The notes beneath the pieces are model-generated. The model worked only from the letters and a program-made list of their open reading frames with translations, made no database searches and was not told where the DNA came from. The translations under genes were made by a program, and so were the position numbers. Shown in pieces: positions 12,245-24,890 of a stretch of 64,000 nt of DNA (within the stretch, counting starts at the first letter, position 1; every line of letters begins with the position of its first letter). The DNA comes from Chaetorhynchus papuensis (Eukaryota; Chordata; Aves; Passeriformes; Rhipiduridae): positions 2,485,455 through 2,549,454 of the forward strand of contig VWYX01000008.1 of NCBI GenBank assembly GCA_013396525.1, in the 5' to 3' direction.

Positions 12245-12434
12245 TATAATCACAGAATTGTTTGGGTCAGAAAGGACCATAGAGATCCCGCAGTTGCAGC
12301 CCGCCTGCCATGGGCAGGAACACCTTCCACTAGTCCAGGCTCCTGAAAGCCCTGTCCAGGCTGTACTTGAACACTTCCAGGGATGGGATATCCACAGCTT
12401 CTTTGGACAACCCGTGCCAGTGTCTCAGCACCTC
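12245..12434 (-). mobile_element. CR1 LINE 3' end fragment, minus strand
   Basis: Read on the plus strand, this is the reverse complement of a CR1 3' end. It starts ATAATCACAGAATTGTTTGG, then has CTGCCATGGGCAGGAACACC (about 12305), TTCCACTAGTCCAGG (about 12325), TTGAACACTTCCAGGGATGG (about 12367), ATCCACAGCTTCTTTGGACA (about 12389) and CCAGTGTCTCAGCACC (about 12417). This order is the standard CR1 tail running from the 3' end inward. The match fades after about 12434 although the sequence stays GC-rich to about 12600, so a more diverged part may continue. Frames of 104 and 150 codons overlapping this stretch are repeat-derived and are not genes. Confidence 0.92.
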
Positions 12435-14944
12435 TTGTGCCAGCACAGGGGACAGATGTTGGTGTGTGGGAAGGGGAATCCCACGGTGCAGCCACCCCGC
12501 TCAGCAGTTCGAGGTGTTGTTTCCCAGCTGGCAGGGTGGCAGTGAGGTGTGCTGGGCACAGAGGGCTCACTGACAGCTGCAAAAGCTCCTCTGCCAGCAA
12601 TATTAACAGAGATAGTGACATCAGTCTCTGCTCAGTCTCCTGACTTCTGAGCATTGCCTGTTGTCCTTCCCCAGGGCTCCACAGACATCTGGTTTCCAGC
12701 AAGCTGAAAGTTTAACTGGAAATGACTTCCTATAAGTTGGTGCCAGAAAAGTCAAGAAAACATTATCATATTTGATTTCTCTTATTTCATAAAATTAAGT
12801 TATGTTTAGAGGAACAATTTTTTTTTCAATTATAAACCTGAAATGTTTTGTTCTCAAGAGACACAGTTGGGTAAAAGTTGGCCTGTGCTTGACGAAAGTA
12901 AAAGCTTACAAATCAGTAGTAAATAGCCAGAAAAATGAAAACAACCTCTTATCAGGTTTTCTACTTTGCTGAACAATAAATAACCTCATAGTGTGAATTA
13001 TTATTTTTCCCCCTTCTTTTCATTGTGCCTTTGAACTAAAGAATGTATTTGTATTACGCACCCAATTACACCACTGCTGACTTACATGGCATTTTTCTGG
13101 GTAAACAAAGCTAATGGATGCATGCTATATACTTAAAAGCTATTCTCAGCAGTGGGACATTTTCTCCTCCTCCTCCACGCTCCACTGCATCAATGGGCAT
13201 GGTCACACTGTGGTAATTACATTTTTTCTTACATTTATTTATAAAAAAAAAAGGCCAGCCGAGAGGCCCTCCTGCTCTGTTGCCTAGGTTATCCCATAGG
13301 CTACCAAGCTGCCTGTGTTGTGTCTGCAATTATGCAGTAAAGCCAAACCACAAGGTGAAGAACCCCACAGTGGGCTCAGTTCCAGGAACGTCCCTAACCA
13401 CACTGTGGGCTGCATTTTGCCCTCTACCACTGCCTAGTGCTGGGAGTGAAACAACTGTTGCTTATTTCTGTAACCAAACAGCAAAGAACAAAGTGGTAAT
13501 TGCCAAGGCCAGGTGATGCTAAATAAATGCGTGAATGCTGCCCATACTGACCCTGGAACACAGAAGAGCAGTGGTCTCTTACCCTGACAGAGAAACTATT
13601 TCACTGGTGTGTGATGAAGATGCACTTTTGTGTGTGTATGTGTTTTGAAACTGATTTATCATTTCCTTCTGCCTTTCTAGTAAATTACTCTGGCAGTAAT
13701 TTCCACAGTGCCTGCCAAACTTAGCAAGAGTGGGTGTGAGGGAAACTGCTGGAGGTGGAGGAGGCCAAGTCTATGGGGGGATAGGACTATAACAAAGGAA
13801 AACCTCTGGTCTGTCTGGAATCCTGCTCGTGGAGCTGTGGAAATGCCCTACATCCCTGATATGCCCTCCAAAGAGGCCCCAGCCACTGGGCAGAGCACTC
13901 CTGCCCTGTCCCTTGCTGTGCTGGGTGGAGCTGTAGAAATGACTGTGGAGTATCTCTTCCAAGAGAGCAAGAGGGAGGAACTGCAGAGGGGGGGGAGTGT
14001 TGGCTTTTTGTCAAGGGGGAGGAATATCAAGTGACCATCAGTCTGTCACCACAGGAGCAATTGCCTGCACCTTCCTAGCCACTGCTTTTGTTATTCTTTA
14101 AAGTCATCTGTGATGGATATTTTACTTCCTCTCTACTGATAATCTATTTCAACATTCACTCCTGCTTGTTATTAGGAGTCCTTACCCCCAGCACACTTTT
14201 CCATCTGCCACCAGACCTGTGCTTTCTCTGTCATGCTGCTTTAGAGGTGAGACCCAGGGATGCTGCACTTTGGCCAGGAAAGGGGTTATGATGTCCTGGA
14301 TCATCACACTTCTTCTGGGAGGAGTTGGCTCTGTTCACCCAGCTCCCTTTTGGGTTGTGTTGCGTTGCCATGGGGAAGGGGGTGGAAATCATTAAATGTG
14401 ATGAGGAATAACTTTGACTGTGCTGTAGTCCTAGTGCATCAAAGCCATCTTCAGCACCCCAGAGGCAGATGGGAAAAGATGATCAGATGCTAACGAGCTG
14501 GTAAATCAACAAGAATGGGAGCGAATTAAGTTGTAACCATTATGCTAATATATGCTGCAATCTAAATGGAGCTAAGAAGTTGCTTTCTATCACAGCTCAG
14601 AAAGAGCTAGAACTTTGTTCTGTTAGAATGGGTAAGAGGACTTATGTAGAAGCTTGGAGTCATGTCCTGTTAGACTGGCTAAGAGGGGACAGGAACCAAG
14701 CTCAGACTTACCAGTATTTGCCAGTTTTGGCTAAGGAACTTGCGAAATAGAGATAAGACGGTGAGAAATATCAGAGGATATTCATCACCCTTCACAACCA
14801 GGCTTGCTATCTAATCTAATTATCCAGCTATTGGTCTACTAATTTATTCACCCATGGGAACAACAGTCAGTAATATAAATCTGTTTTGTTGCTGTAGTGC
14901 AGTAAATCCTGGAATTTCTTTGCAGAGATGTATATGAACTATCT

Positions 14945-15085
14945 TCTTTTTAATAAAACCAAAATGAAAACAAAAAATCCATTCCAAGAATAAGAACAAT
15001 AAAAAGCCTCCTACCAAAACGACCCAAATGTCCAGAACACCACCACACAACCATAAAAAAACACCCCAAAAAACCCCGAATGCCC
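14945..15085. repeat. A/C-rich low-complexity tract
   Basis: The plus strand is dominated by A and C with repeated AAAACC, ACCACCAC and CCCCAAAAAACCCC words and is nearly free of G and T runs. The opposite strand is therefore T/G-rich. No phased repeat unit and no repeat family is visible. Confidence 0.5.
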
Positions 15086-16119
15086 AAACCTGCTAGCATT
15101 AGAGCTCTGAGGGTAAACTGTCTGTGGGTAACTTGGACTTTACTTTGCAAATGCATGCAGTAAATGGATCTTTATCAATCAGAAACAATCCTTACCAAAC
15201 CGACTTTCCTGAGAGAGAGAGCAGGTGAATTTTGGCCTGTTGCTTTCCCAGAGGAGGTGCACCCCTGAGGATGTGGTACCTCTTTGGGACCACAGCTGCC
15301 AGCACCGAGCTGCTCTGCAGGGCTTGAGGAGGAGCTGGGAGGTGCAAGCAGCAGCTAAACCCACAACTCCTGGGGTGATTAGTTTCTGTTTTCCTCCCAT
15401 GGATGCACAGTTTTGAAGATCTCTGACTCATGGTAATGTGAGGAGCTAAAAAAGCAGTCTTAGCTCCTTCAGGTCATCATCTATTTGCCTTGCACAGTAA
15501 TAGCAGCCTATGATGTGTTCAGACCTAAATGCGTGAATGTGGGATGTGAGTACAGCTGGACTGAAAAAAATAACGACTGTTGGATGTTCATGTTGTCCTT
15601 TTCTATCCTGGAAACCATCAGTGGGAGTCTAATGACTTGTTTAGAAGATTGCAGGAGACAATTGCTAAAGCAATCAGCAAATATGATTATAACGTCTCAG
15701 TTCAGTAGACTTTCTATCTTAAGTAGATTTGGAAGTGAAACATCTCCAAAAAGCAGCAGAAGAGGAAGAGAGCATTTTTCCTAAACCAAAAATTGTCAGT
15801 TATTTCACTGTTAGTTATCTGATATTTCACTCAAATTGTACTTTTAAATGTTGTATTTATATTTTGTTTTGCAGCTGTAGTTAAATAGGTCTTGAATGAA
15901 AGAAAAAGGGAAATGAAATGTATGTGTCTTGCTTCAAGGGAGAATTCTTGGATGTAAATAATGAATGAGAGAGGCTTCAGCAGAGAAATGAAGGGTTTTG
16001 GAGGCTTCTGAATTGGTCCCCTTTCATATCATTAATAAAAAATGAACTATTGCAACAGCCAAAATGCTTTGTATAGTCACAGGGTAATTCAGTAAATGAA
16101 GCTTTACTATAGGTAAGTG

Positions 16120-16180
16120 TTGGGGTTCGGGGTTTTGTTTGGAGTGCTTTTTTTTTTTTGGTTGGTTGGAATTTTTTTAC
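16120..16180. repeat. G/T-rich low-complexity tract
   Basis: This short stretch consists almost only of G and T, with GGGGTTCGGGGTTTTG, an 11-base T run and GGTTGGTTGG. It is simple sequence of a kind common in bird non-coding DNA. It has too few G tracts for a confident quadruplex call. Confidence 0.45.
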
Positions 16181-19100
16181 TAGATCATACGCTGATTTTG
16201 TCCTGGGTAAATTTTTAAGGTGAGCCAGTGCTGCTGGACTTGTGCATGTGACCCACAGCTGTGTAAGAGTTGTGACTTGCAGCCAAGATGAGATCGAAGA
16301 ACAGTCTTGTTCTCCCCTCTTTCACCTCACACAGACACTGGGCATGGAGGGGCAAGAGGGAGGCCTGTCTGCTGACCTCTCCCAAGTCAAGGAGAGAAGA
16401 TTTAAATAGCTGCTCAGTCAAATTTGAAATGATTGCTGGACAGATGATAATTTTCCTTTGGGGAGGTGTTTTTACCTTATCTTAAAAGAACCCTAAAAGG
16501 AGCATTGCCTTTGTTGTTAGGTGGCACATTTAACAATGTTCTTGAAGCAGCAGAACTGTTGCTATCAGCTCTGCATGGCTGAAACTCAGTTAAAAAAGGT
16601 CCTTAATAGTCAAACCTACATGACAAAGCACAGTTTCCAGGTGATCAGGAGGTTTTTACCTGTTCTGTGCTATCAGGTCAGTGCAAAACAGGTGGAGTAA
16701 TTGCCCAGCAAAGCAGATCATCACTTTTATGCTCTAGCATAGTCATCCTACAACTGGGTGCAAAAATACAGATGGTAAATTAGGTCAGTTAACAGGAGCT
16801 TTGTGTATCTCTTAAACAAGAGACTTTAAAGGCAGTAACAAATTTCAATAAAACTAAATAATAGACAAAAATCTACTTATGAGCTTTTGAGCATGGTGCC
16901 TTTCCAGTGGAGTACTGATCTTCTGTTAAAATGCAAATTTTGACTCATCACTTGGGAGAGTAGTGAGCACCAGAGGAAATACTAGAGGCAACAAAATGTA
17001 TCCAGTTCATTAAAATACATCATCTTCTAATAAAAAGTACCATTATCTCAGGAGGGTTGTATATTTGAGTTTACTTCTCTGTGAGGAAAGACTTGCCAAG
17101 AGCTCCTAGTGATACAAATGAAATTGGAGGAAGACTTGCAGATCTTATTCAAGACCTTTTAGGACTTATATAATTTTCATGTGCTATCTCACTCTTATTG
17201 CAGTAAGTATCCTAGGGGGTGATTTTTAGAAAGTTATTCTAACTGGCAAAATAAATGTGATTTCTTTCTTACTGTTTCTATCAAAAATGGACTTCGGAGA
17301 CAGAAGCTCTCTCAATCTTAAAAAAGTCAAAGCTCTAATACTGAAAATTAGATCTGCAAAGAACAAGTTTTCCCCACAGAAAAGGCTGATGTGTTTAGCA
17401 ATACACACGTAGGCATGCGCAAAAATATTTAGAGAAAATTGTACTTTTGATGAAAAGAGGCAAAATATATCTTTTGGATTTTAACTTGTCTTGAAAACCT
17501 GAGACTTTTAGGTTTTCAGCTGGAAATAAACTTTTTAATAAAAGCCATACAATTTAAGAGGGTAACTTAAAAGTCAGTACCTCAAATTCTCTACTAAAGA
17601 CAGTGGAAAAATGTCAGGTGGTCATATCTGCTGTTGGTTATGGTGAATGTATATTATGGGGCTTCCTCAATGGAGAGGTAAATGGTGTTTGGTTACTGCA
17701 TCATGTTTGTATTGTTTAATGAAATGCAACAGTATTACCCCTCCTATACACATGCAAAGGGTCTTACAAACGTATTTCATCTTGAAATTAAGTATTTTCA
17801 CATCGTGTGCTGGCGTCTTCATAATTCCCTTTCCAGGGACCTTAGTTCATTTTGCACTGGTCGGTCTAAAGGAAAAAAAAAGCGAAGTCTCTTGAAGTCT
17901 GTGTCTTTCCTGTGAAATTTGCCCCAAAAGCATGACACTAAAAGGTTTGAAAAGACAGCCATGCACTTCTTTCTGCGTATCAGTATATTGGCTTTCCTTT
18001 TTATTGCAGCTGCTAGAGGACAAAATCAGTTCTTAGTGTTGATTTCTGAAACAACCAAAAGGCTACAATAAAACATAAAAGAAGAGAGATTGACGTAGCA
18101 ATATCCCTTGATGTGCTTATTCCTCATCCAATCCCTGTAAGTAATTACCTGTCTGAAGTTGTACAAGCACTCCAGTTTGGCCAGAGACAGCTATTGATTT
18201 AGAAATCAGATGTGCTTGGGCTCAGCTGAAAAAAAAAAAACCAGCAACTTTTTAAATTAATTTTTTTCTCAGCCTGCTGTGGCCATGAATAAGCATCATT
18301 CATTTTATGCAATTTCCATTTGAAACATTTTTGTACTGGGAATTTGTTTACCACTTGTGGCCTCCTAGTCTGAAAATTAGTTTTCTAACCATGCCTTCTA
18401 ACCAAACATTTGAAATGCTCCATTAAATTTATAGAGGGTTTTTTGTATCTGTTGTTTATGGGAACGTTATCTGTCTGTCTCTATAAAGGGTAATATGATG
18501 TATTTTAAAAGATGCAAAAAACTGGATTGTCATGATCTTAGAGTGTTTATTTTGATTATTTAGTTTATTTTCTAGAAGGCTGAGCTGCTGTAAAACTCAC
18601 AAAATAAGGACTTGAAGAGTTCTGGCCATGGGAAAATTGAATCAAGAAATAAATATTCTTCTTTTCTCTCCCAGGAATTACCCTTAGAACTGATTAAGCA
18701 AAAACTTGAGCCTGAGAAGTTGAAAATGTTTCCTGTAGAAAACACATGTTAGTGCAATTTTTAGGTAAAAAGTCATGGGCCAAAGTAGAATGTGGCTGAT
18801 AGGAGTTAGCAGGAAAGGGAAAACACTGAAATCGAGTAAAATCTGGAAACTAAACGTGCACATTCCAAGCTACACATGCCATTATTGAGTCCCTAGGGTT
18901 TTCTTGAGAATCTCAGAGAGATTTAATCCTCATAGAAATAGGGAGGTCACAGCCTGAGCACAAAAGGATGCTTACAAAAAATGTCTGAACAGTTTAATGG
19001 CTCTCGTAGTTGGAAAGCAGGAAATGTGGGATATGTGATGCTGATTTCTGCTGTCAACTGTGGCTCATTGCTGCCAGGAGCCAGGTGGTAGAGCTGGTGC

Positions 19101-19516
19101 TGCTCATTTGAACCAATCTGTATGCATTAGTCACTTCCAGATTGCGTTGGTGAGTTATCCACACATTGCCTGGATTTTCCAGAAAATGCCTTTTCTTAAG
19201 TAAGCAAGCAAGCACTGATGGAAGCTCCTTGTGAGCAAGCTTTTCTCCTGGTGCTTTACATGCTTCTGTGCAAGGGGAGTGTTACTGGAGCCTGCAAGAC
19301 AAACTCCTCAGTGGTTGCACAAATGAAGGCAGTTTAGGGTCTGGATAAGAGATGTGTAGGAGTGAAGTGCTTCTGCACCTCTCTGACCTAAGCAACTGTA
19401 ATGGGATTTTTTTCTTCCTTCCCCAGTTGTTGGTTAAGTCTCTTCAGACCTTGTTGCTTCCTCATAAGTGTATGAAAACTATTCTTTTCAAATATACCTC
19501 TGGAAATAAAATTTAT

Positions 19517-19521
19517 CTCAT
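19517..19521. repeat. Target-site duplication, left copy
   Basis: CTCAT immediately precedes the LTR terminus. It matches CCCAT at 20110-20114 at four of five positions. A 5-bp duplication is typical of some avian retroviral classes (ERVL and part of ERVK), but one mismatch and short length leave room for coincidence. Confidence 0.55.
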
Positions 19522-19643
19522 TGTCATGGTTTAAGCCCAGCTGGAAATTAATCAGGCAGCTGCTTGCTCAACACCCCCTATCCACCCTTACCCCAGTGGA
19601 ATGGGGAAGAGAATCAAAAGTGAAACTTGTAGGTTAAGAACAG

Positions 19644-19649
19644 TTTAAT
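19644..19649 (-). promoter_or_regulatory. LTR polyadenylation signal ATTAAA
   Basis: The plus strand reads TTTAAT, so the minus strand carries ATTAAA, directly followed by CTGTTCTTAACC. This is where LTRs of this group place their polyadenylation signal. Unlike the copy at 8376 it is intact, so this LTR could still end transcripts running on the minus strand. Confidence 0.5.
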
Positions 19650-19669
19650 TGAAAGAAAAAGAAAAGTAA

Positions 19670-19700
19670 AATACAATAATAATGATGATGATAATAAAAA
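19670..19700. repeat. AAT/GAT-type simple repeat inside the LTR
   Basis: AATAATAATGATGATGATAA is an imperfect trinucleotide stretch in the purine-rich part of the LTR. The same kind of AAT/GAT-rich segment occurs in other members of the group, so it is part of the LTR and not a separate insertion. Confidence 0.7.
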
Positions 19701-19809
19701 GGGAAAGAAAAAACCAAATCCAAACCAAGTGGTACACAATGCGACTGCTCACCACCTGCTGACTGATGCCAACCCCTGATGGGCACCCTCTTCCCAGGAA
19801 CTCCCCCTG

Positions 19810-19818
19810 TTTATGTAG
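19810..19818 (-). promoter_or_regulatory. Possible degenerate LTR TATA box
   Basis: On the minus strand the sequence is CTACATAAA, at about the place expected for the LTR core promoter, some 290 bases inside the 5' end. It differs from a canonical TATA box, so activity is doubtful. Confidence 0.3.
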
Positions 19819-19943
19819 TCACTGGGCACGGTGTTCTGTGGTGAGAATATCTGGAATATCTCTTTGCCCAGTTCAGGTCCCCAGTCCCAGCTGTGCTCCC
19901 TCCCATTTTTTTTGTGTACCTCCTCCGGTTACTGGCAAAGCAT

Positions 19944-19964
19944 GACACACACATACACACACAA
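19944..19964. repeat. CA microsatellite inside the LTR
   Basis: GACACACACATACACACACA is a CA repeat interrupted by one T. It sits between GCAAAGCATGA and AAAAAGTCCTTGACTT, where related LTRs have only a few bases of non-repetitive sequence, so it probably expanded after insertion. Confidence 0.8.
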
Positions 19965-20109
19965 AAAGTCCTTGACTTAGAATAAACATGACTTAGCAAA
20001 GACCAAAACATCAGTGTGTTATTAACACCGTTCTAATTCCATGTCCAAAACACAGCACTGCACCAGCTACTGAGAAAAAATTAAATTTATACCAGCTGAA
20101 ACCAGGGCA

Positions 20110-20114
20110 CCCAT
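20110..20114. repeat. Target-site duplication, right copy
   Basis: CCCAT directly follows the LTR and pairs with CTCAT at 19517-19521, differing at the second base. Confidence 0.55.
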
Positions 20115-23100
20115 TCAGCAGACCTGAAAATGTTTACTGCTGGAGAAGATTGAAAATCTGAGTATTCTCCAGCAATTTGGGCTTATTGAAGCCTCTTCTA
20201 ACATTAAGAGATTCATAAATGTATCAAGAGAGGTTACACTGAATTAAAAGTGATTGGACTTGTAGTTTCAAGGTTCCTGATCAAGAAAAAAACAACTATT
20301 GATATATGCTATTAAATAAAAAAATGGAATGAAAAAATGAAAATGCCTAAAAAGCTTCCAGGGGAGTGGAAGTTTGAAGGGAAATCTCATGCAGGAACCA
20401 GGGTGGATGGAGAGGGTGGCTTCCCAGACATCACCATTGTGCTCAGGTGCCACGGGAGCAGAGCAGGAGCACCTGATAGCTGCACCTATTTAGGGCAGGA
20501 CCCTTTGGGGCAGGGTGAAAAAGGGGAGCTCCTTTGTTTTCCAAGTGCAGGATCCATCTGGATGAGAATTTGACACTGCTCAGATGTTTGTGCTGTTGCC
20601 ATCTGGAAAGCATGAAGACCATGGCTCTGCCTCTGTGACTCAACCACAGCACTCCTGCTTTCTGGGCTGTCTAGCAGGTATAATGAGACCTTCTGGGATA
20701 CTGTTTCTGGCTCTGATGTTTCCAGCAATGGTCCCATCACTCTCTGCAGTTTGGAGATTGCTTACATCGAATGTTGAATTTCTGGGCATTTATTCCTTTA
20801 GCAATTGTGGCACCTGCAATCTGAAATACTGCCACAGACATAAAAACAGCAGAAGTAAAAAACCCAACTGCTTGAGAGGTTCCCCCATCTCCTATTTTCT
20901 CCAGACTGAAATGAAAAGGTTGTGCTAGGCAGGTAAATATCAACAAATGCTGGTGTGTTTTTTTTGGAGAGACATCTAAATTTTCTGTTGCTATTATACA
21001 AAGAAAAGATTTTCAGTGTGGGAGCATCAGGTTCATTATGTCAACTACAAAAGAGACAGGATTTATTATTTTCAATAAACTCCGGTGAGAAGTGCAATGA
21101 TCTTTAGTTTTACAAAACTAAAAGGGGGAAAAAGGTATCTGCTTCTGTATTTTTTTCTGATTCCACTTCTGTATTTATTCAAATCATGCTTATTACTGCT
21201 GAGAATTGAGTTGGCTGACCATAGTCATATTTTTTATTGGTTTTGTGGCTGTTACAGAAAGCCTGTGTGTTTATTGCTTGTATTCTGCATTGTATTGTAT
21301 TCTGCTGTACTCAGGAGCATAAAATGCTATTCTAGAGAATCTAGTCTCAGGTCAAGCTGGTGGGTACAAGGCCATGTGGCTTGATTTGCTATTTACTTAT
21401 GAGAGGATCCCAACCAATGAATAAAACTCTAAGGGTTTATGGGTGAAACCCTCAAATTCAGACCTTTGAATTGTTCAGAGATCTTACTCCTTGCCCCTTT
21501 GGTGCTTCTATGAAGGGGTGTGCCACACACTGTGGTGGTTCTGCAGAGTCCCCTTTGGTACCTGCAGTCTTTTTCCTGTTGGTGGCTTAGGGATTCATGG
21601 AGGAGCAAGAGGTGGATAGTCATATTCCTAGCTAGTCTTTCAATATCAGAAAGTCCTGGAGGACACGGTTTAGTGCAGGCATTTACACACTTTAAGAATG
21701 TGTTGATGTTGTGGGTCCTTGTGCATGAAATATTATATGAACCTCATAAATTAGCAAGGAGGAAAGGAATTTTATATTCTGACTTCACAGGGAAAAAAAA
21801 ATGTGTGAAAGTGCATCTTTTTCATCTACTTAAGGCAATGACCTTGAGTCCTGGAGTTCAACATAATTTCCATAAGAACCGAGATGTGCTGAACATCTGA
21901 AAGCTCACAGCTACTGCTGTAGCTGCTGTGTCAGAGCACAAGATCAGAAAACTGGTTACCACGATGATTCCAGCTGTGAAAATTGTCCACCATGGCTTCC
22001 TGTTCATGTCTTGTTGATGTGAATTTTTGAATTTTGAACTTCTGCAAGGACCTGCTTTACCAGCTTCAATATTACTTTATTTTGCCAAAACTGGTGTTCC
22101 CAGGACACTTTCTTTTCCTTTCTTGATTGTTAAAATTGTATTTAAAAGAGGAGAGGCGAGAGGGTTACAGGAGCTAGAAATTAGTCAGAGAAATACGTAG
22201 AAAAATTGTTCTTCAGGAACAAACAAAATTTCTGTGCCAAGGGAGAGAAAATAGGAGTAATGTTTACAAACTCTGTTCCAGTATGAAGCTGGAAGGAGTT
22301 GTGAGAAGGCAAGAACAAAGTTTGCCAACACTTCAGCTCCCAGCAGGTAAGAAAGAGTGAGCTGGCCTGGCAAGCGGCTATAGCTGCTGCATTTGCCATT
22401 TGTCAGAAATGAAACTACTTGCAAATAATGTGATTTTAAACCAAATGGCTCTGTTCTGTAGCAGCACTATGGGCTTTAATTTTTAATATTTTCCCCTGGG
22501 TTGTCTGTTATTAAAAACAACAACAACAAACAACATCTGTATATCCTTGCTCTCTTTTAAAAGACTGCTGGGATGACTTGACATCAATTTGCTGCGGTAG
22601 AAAAGTAGGAGGAGAAATGGATTACTGGTAGTAGATGACTGTCTGCCATCTGGATAGATTTTGTGGCTGGTAAAATGTGTGATTTGAGCACAGATGTGTG
22701 TTTGATCCCGTTCCAGTGCAGTGGCTTTCAGAAAGAGCTGTGAAGAGACTACCCTTGGGTCAAGGGGAGTACCAACAGCTGTGGAAGGAGGAGCAGGTCC
22801 CACTGCCTCACCTTGCTGGCACAGGCTATGCTTTGGAAAGGTCTTTGAAGTTATGAGACTATTTAGTCAGATCCCCAGATAGCTGGAATTATTTCCTTCT
22901 CCAGAGAACAGTGTAAATCTCTCATCCTTTCCTTGCTCCTTGTTCCTCCTAGTGCTGCCCACAGCTGAGCTCTCAAAAGTACCCAGAGCCCTTTTCTCTC
23001 ATTTTTGTCTCTGTTAAGATTTTCCTTTAATGTTAATGCGAAGTATCTTATTTCTCTATAGAAGGGGAAGGGTTTCAGAAATCACAGGTGAGGCATGGAG

Positions 23101-24890
23101 CTATTCAAACTGGCTTGGTCAAGAAGGGAAGGATTTATAACACTCGCAGGAAGTGCACACTCCTTTGCAAACCCTCTCTACAGCCTCTATTTCAGACCAG
23201 AAAAATTCAATGTACACAAATAACACACTAGAGCCGGTTTGTTGACAATTCGCCTGCACACCAGCCTTTACTCTTCTGCACGAAGTGCATTTTGTTTTCA
23301 AAATCTAGGTAGGGATATATTTTAAATCATCTATCTTAGCTCATGCACATTTTGACTCCTATGAGACTGCTTATCTGACTAGTGAGTTACTGTTGAATAT
23401 TCAACACAAAGCCAGTCTAATAAGTCCCACCGCTATTGTGAACCTGACAAGGAGAAGAGTGTTATGCAAATGTTCTGTTGCTGAAGAAAACATTTCTAAC
23501 AGATTGAATATAGACAGACGATGTATTCCTTTCATGTAGCAATGGAAATTTGTTTTCCTTAATCTGAGGAGAAAGAAAAAGCAGTGTTAAGGAGCTAAAA
23601 GTTAGGCCCATTTTCTCTCTAGCACAGGATAACATTAGTGTTAATGTGTCTTTTACATTCAGCTCCTCACGGGTTTTCGTGGTCCCACATGTGTGTATGT
23701 GTGCACACACAATCCTTTAGCTTTACCCGAAGAAGGAGGTGTTTCTCTGCTCTGTCAGAGACAATCTTCTCTGCTCTTAATCAAGCAGGGGCTGGCTTAA
23801 TCCTTCCCAGGGATGTGCAGCTTGCTTTTCTTTGGAACTTGATGTTTCTTGTTCTCCTGAAAGGATTAAGAAAAGGAAAAATATGACATTTTGAAACCAC
23901 GTGCATTCAAGCTTATGAACTCTTCTAATGGGTTTTTTAAGAGAAATGATTCACCTGAACAAGAGGTAACTGGGTGTGGTTTGGCCATAGTGACTGGGTA
24001 AAGTTTCATTTCAAAGCTTTCATCTTGATTCTTGAAAACTAAGATAAAGGTGTCATGTTTTCTGATAGTTCTGTGTTTCTATTTTTCACTTACCCTAAAA
24101 GGAAGACATGACTACTTGTGAGGCATCCACACTTTCCATGAAACACACTTCTTGTTGAAGTAGAAAAGGGTTTGCTTTTTGATTAACTGTGTTTAGAGAT
24201 TGTCTCTGCTTATTATTTTAATCAAGTTCCTGACACAGGGAACTCAACTTTTGGCTCTACACTAATGAGTGCTTCTTAAAGCTCAGTGAGTAGTATAGTG
24301 AACAGTGTATCTCTCTCTAAAAGTGGTATGCTAATAGAAAGGCCACAGAATCCTTGAGGAGTGCTGGACACCAAGGTTCATCCAGAGATATTAGTATTTG
24401 TCAAAATGAAAACTCTGCTGTACATTACGGGAAAATAGCATTACAGAAAATAAGCAAGGTTCAGAGAAAAATCCCCTCAGCCCTCTAGACTCCTCATGTC
24501 ATTACTGACTCCTGTCCTTTCTGTAATTTCTGAAATAACCTCTCTGTCAGGTTTTGGTTCAGCCTTCATCCAGGTTTCCTGGCTGTGATATTTATTTCTG
24601 CAGGGGTAATGCTTCACCATTTCAATTTTCCATCAGCGGAGAGCTGTGCTCCTGGATTCTGTTTCCTAAAAGCTCTGCTTATTCAGCTTTCACAGCGGGT
24701 ATGTACAATTATGAGTTCCAGGACAAGACAGATTGGTTTTCAAAAATGTGCTTTTAGGGCTTAAGCAGTGAGAAATCAGAGTCGTTTGGGTTGAGTCTGT
24801 GATTCTGCTACCTAACAGTAGGCATTGCCAGATATATTTGATTTAGCTGATTGGCAGAAACCCTTCAAGAGGCTTGTGTTATCTTCTGGA
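20115..24890. other. Non-coding unique sequence
   Basis: No gene or named repeat is seen beyond short simple repeats. A GC-richer patch lies at about 20340-20550. There is an AAC-type repeat at 22515-22534, and a 16-base perfect palindrome TGTTGAATATTCAACA at 23391-23406, about as long as chance allows in a window this size. GTGTGTATGTGTGCACACACA (23690-23710) is short alternating purine-pyrimidine sequence with potential to form Z-DNA. Confidence 0.65.
22515..22534. repeat. Short AAC simple repeat
   Basis: ACAACAACAACAAACAAC is an imperfect trinucleotide run of six to seven units with no flanking repeat element that I can recognise. Confidence 0.6.

Larger units (their letters stand above)
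12435..19521. other. Non-coding unique sequence
   Basis: No gene is recognised. Contents worth naming: a GC-richer stretch at about 13690-14030 with an 8-base G run (13988-13995); an imperfect 47-base tandem similarity starting at 14620 and 14667 (CTGTTAGAATGGGTAAGAGG against CTGTTAGACTGGCTAAGAGG); an A/C-rich skewed tract at 14945-15085; a G/T-rich tract at 16120-16180; and a 12-base A run near 18229. The polypyrimidine-AG at 13664-13680 looks like a splice acceptor, but every frame after it closes quickly. Confidence 0.65.
19522..20109 (-). mobile_element. Solo LTR of an avian endogenous retrovirus, minus strand
   Basis: On the plus strand the element runs from TGTCATGGTTTAAGCCCAGC (its 3' end) to CCAGCTGAAACCAGGGCA (its 5' end), so it lies on the minus strand and keeps TG...CA termini. 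Internal landmarks match the same broad LTR group as the copy at 7943: AGCAGTTGC-type and CTGCTTGCTCA words near 19560, GAGAATC (about 19610), the purine-rich AAT/GAT stretch (about 19650-19700), GCTCACCACCTGCTGACTGA (about 19748), AGTCCTTGACTT (about 19967), ACATCAGTGTGTTATTAACA (about 20009) and AGCACTGCACCAGCTACTGA (about 20054). The 588-base length fits a complete LTR. CTCAT (19517-19521) and CCCAT (20110-20114) flank it as a 5-bp target duplication with one mismatch. No internal retroviral genes are present. Confidence 0.92.

Noticed and set aside
12250..12702. 150-codon minus-strand frame
   Set aside because: It mostly lies over the CR1 3' end, which accounts for the open stretch.
13664..13710. 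Splice-acceptor-like polypyrimidine-AG before a 108-codon frame
   Set aside because: The frame opening after the AG closes quickly, and the longer frame starts at a GTG further on. No donor or homology supports an exon.
23391..23406. 16-bp palindrome TGTTGAATATTCAACA
   Set aside because: About one is expected by chance in the window, and no motif cluster surrounds it.
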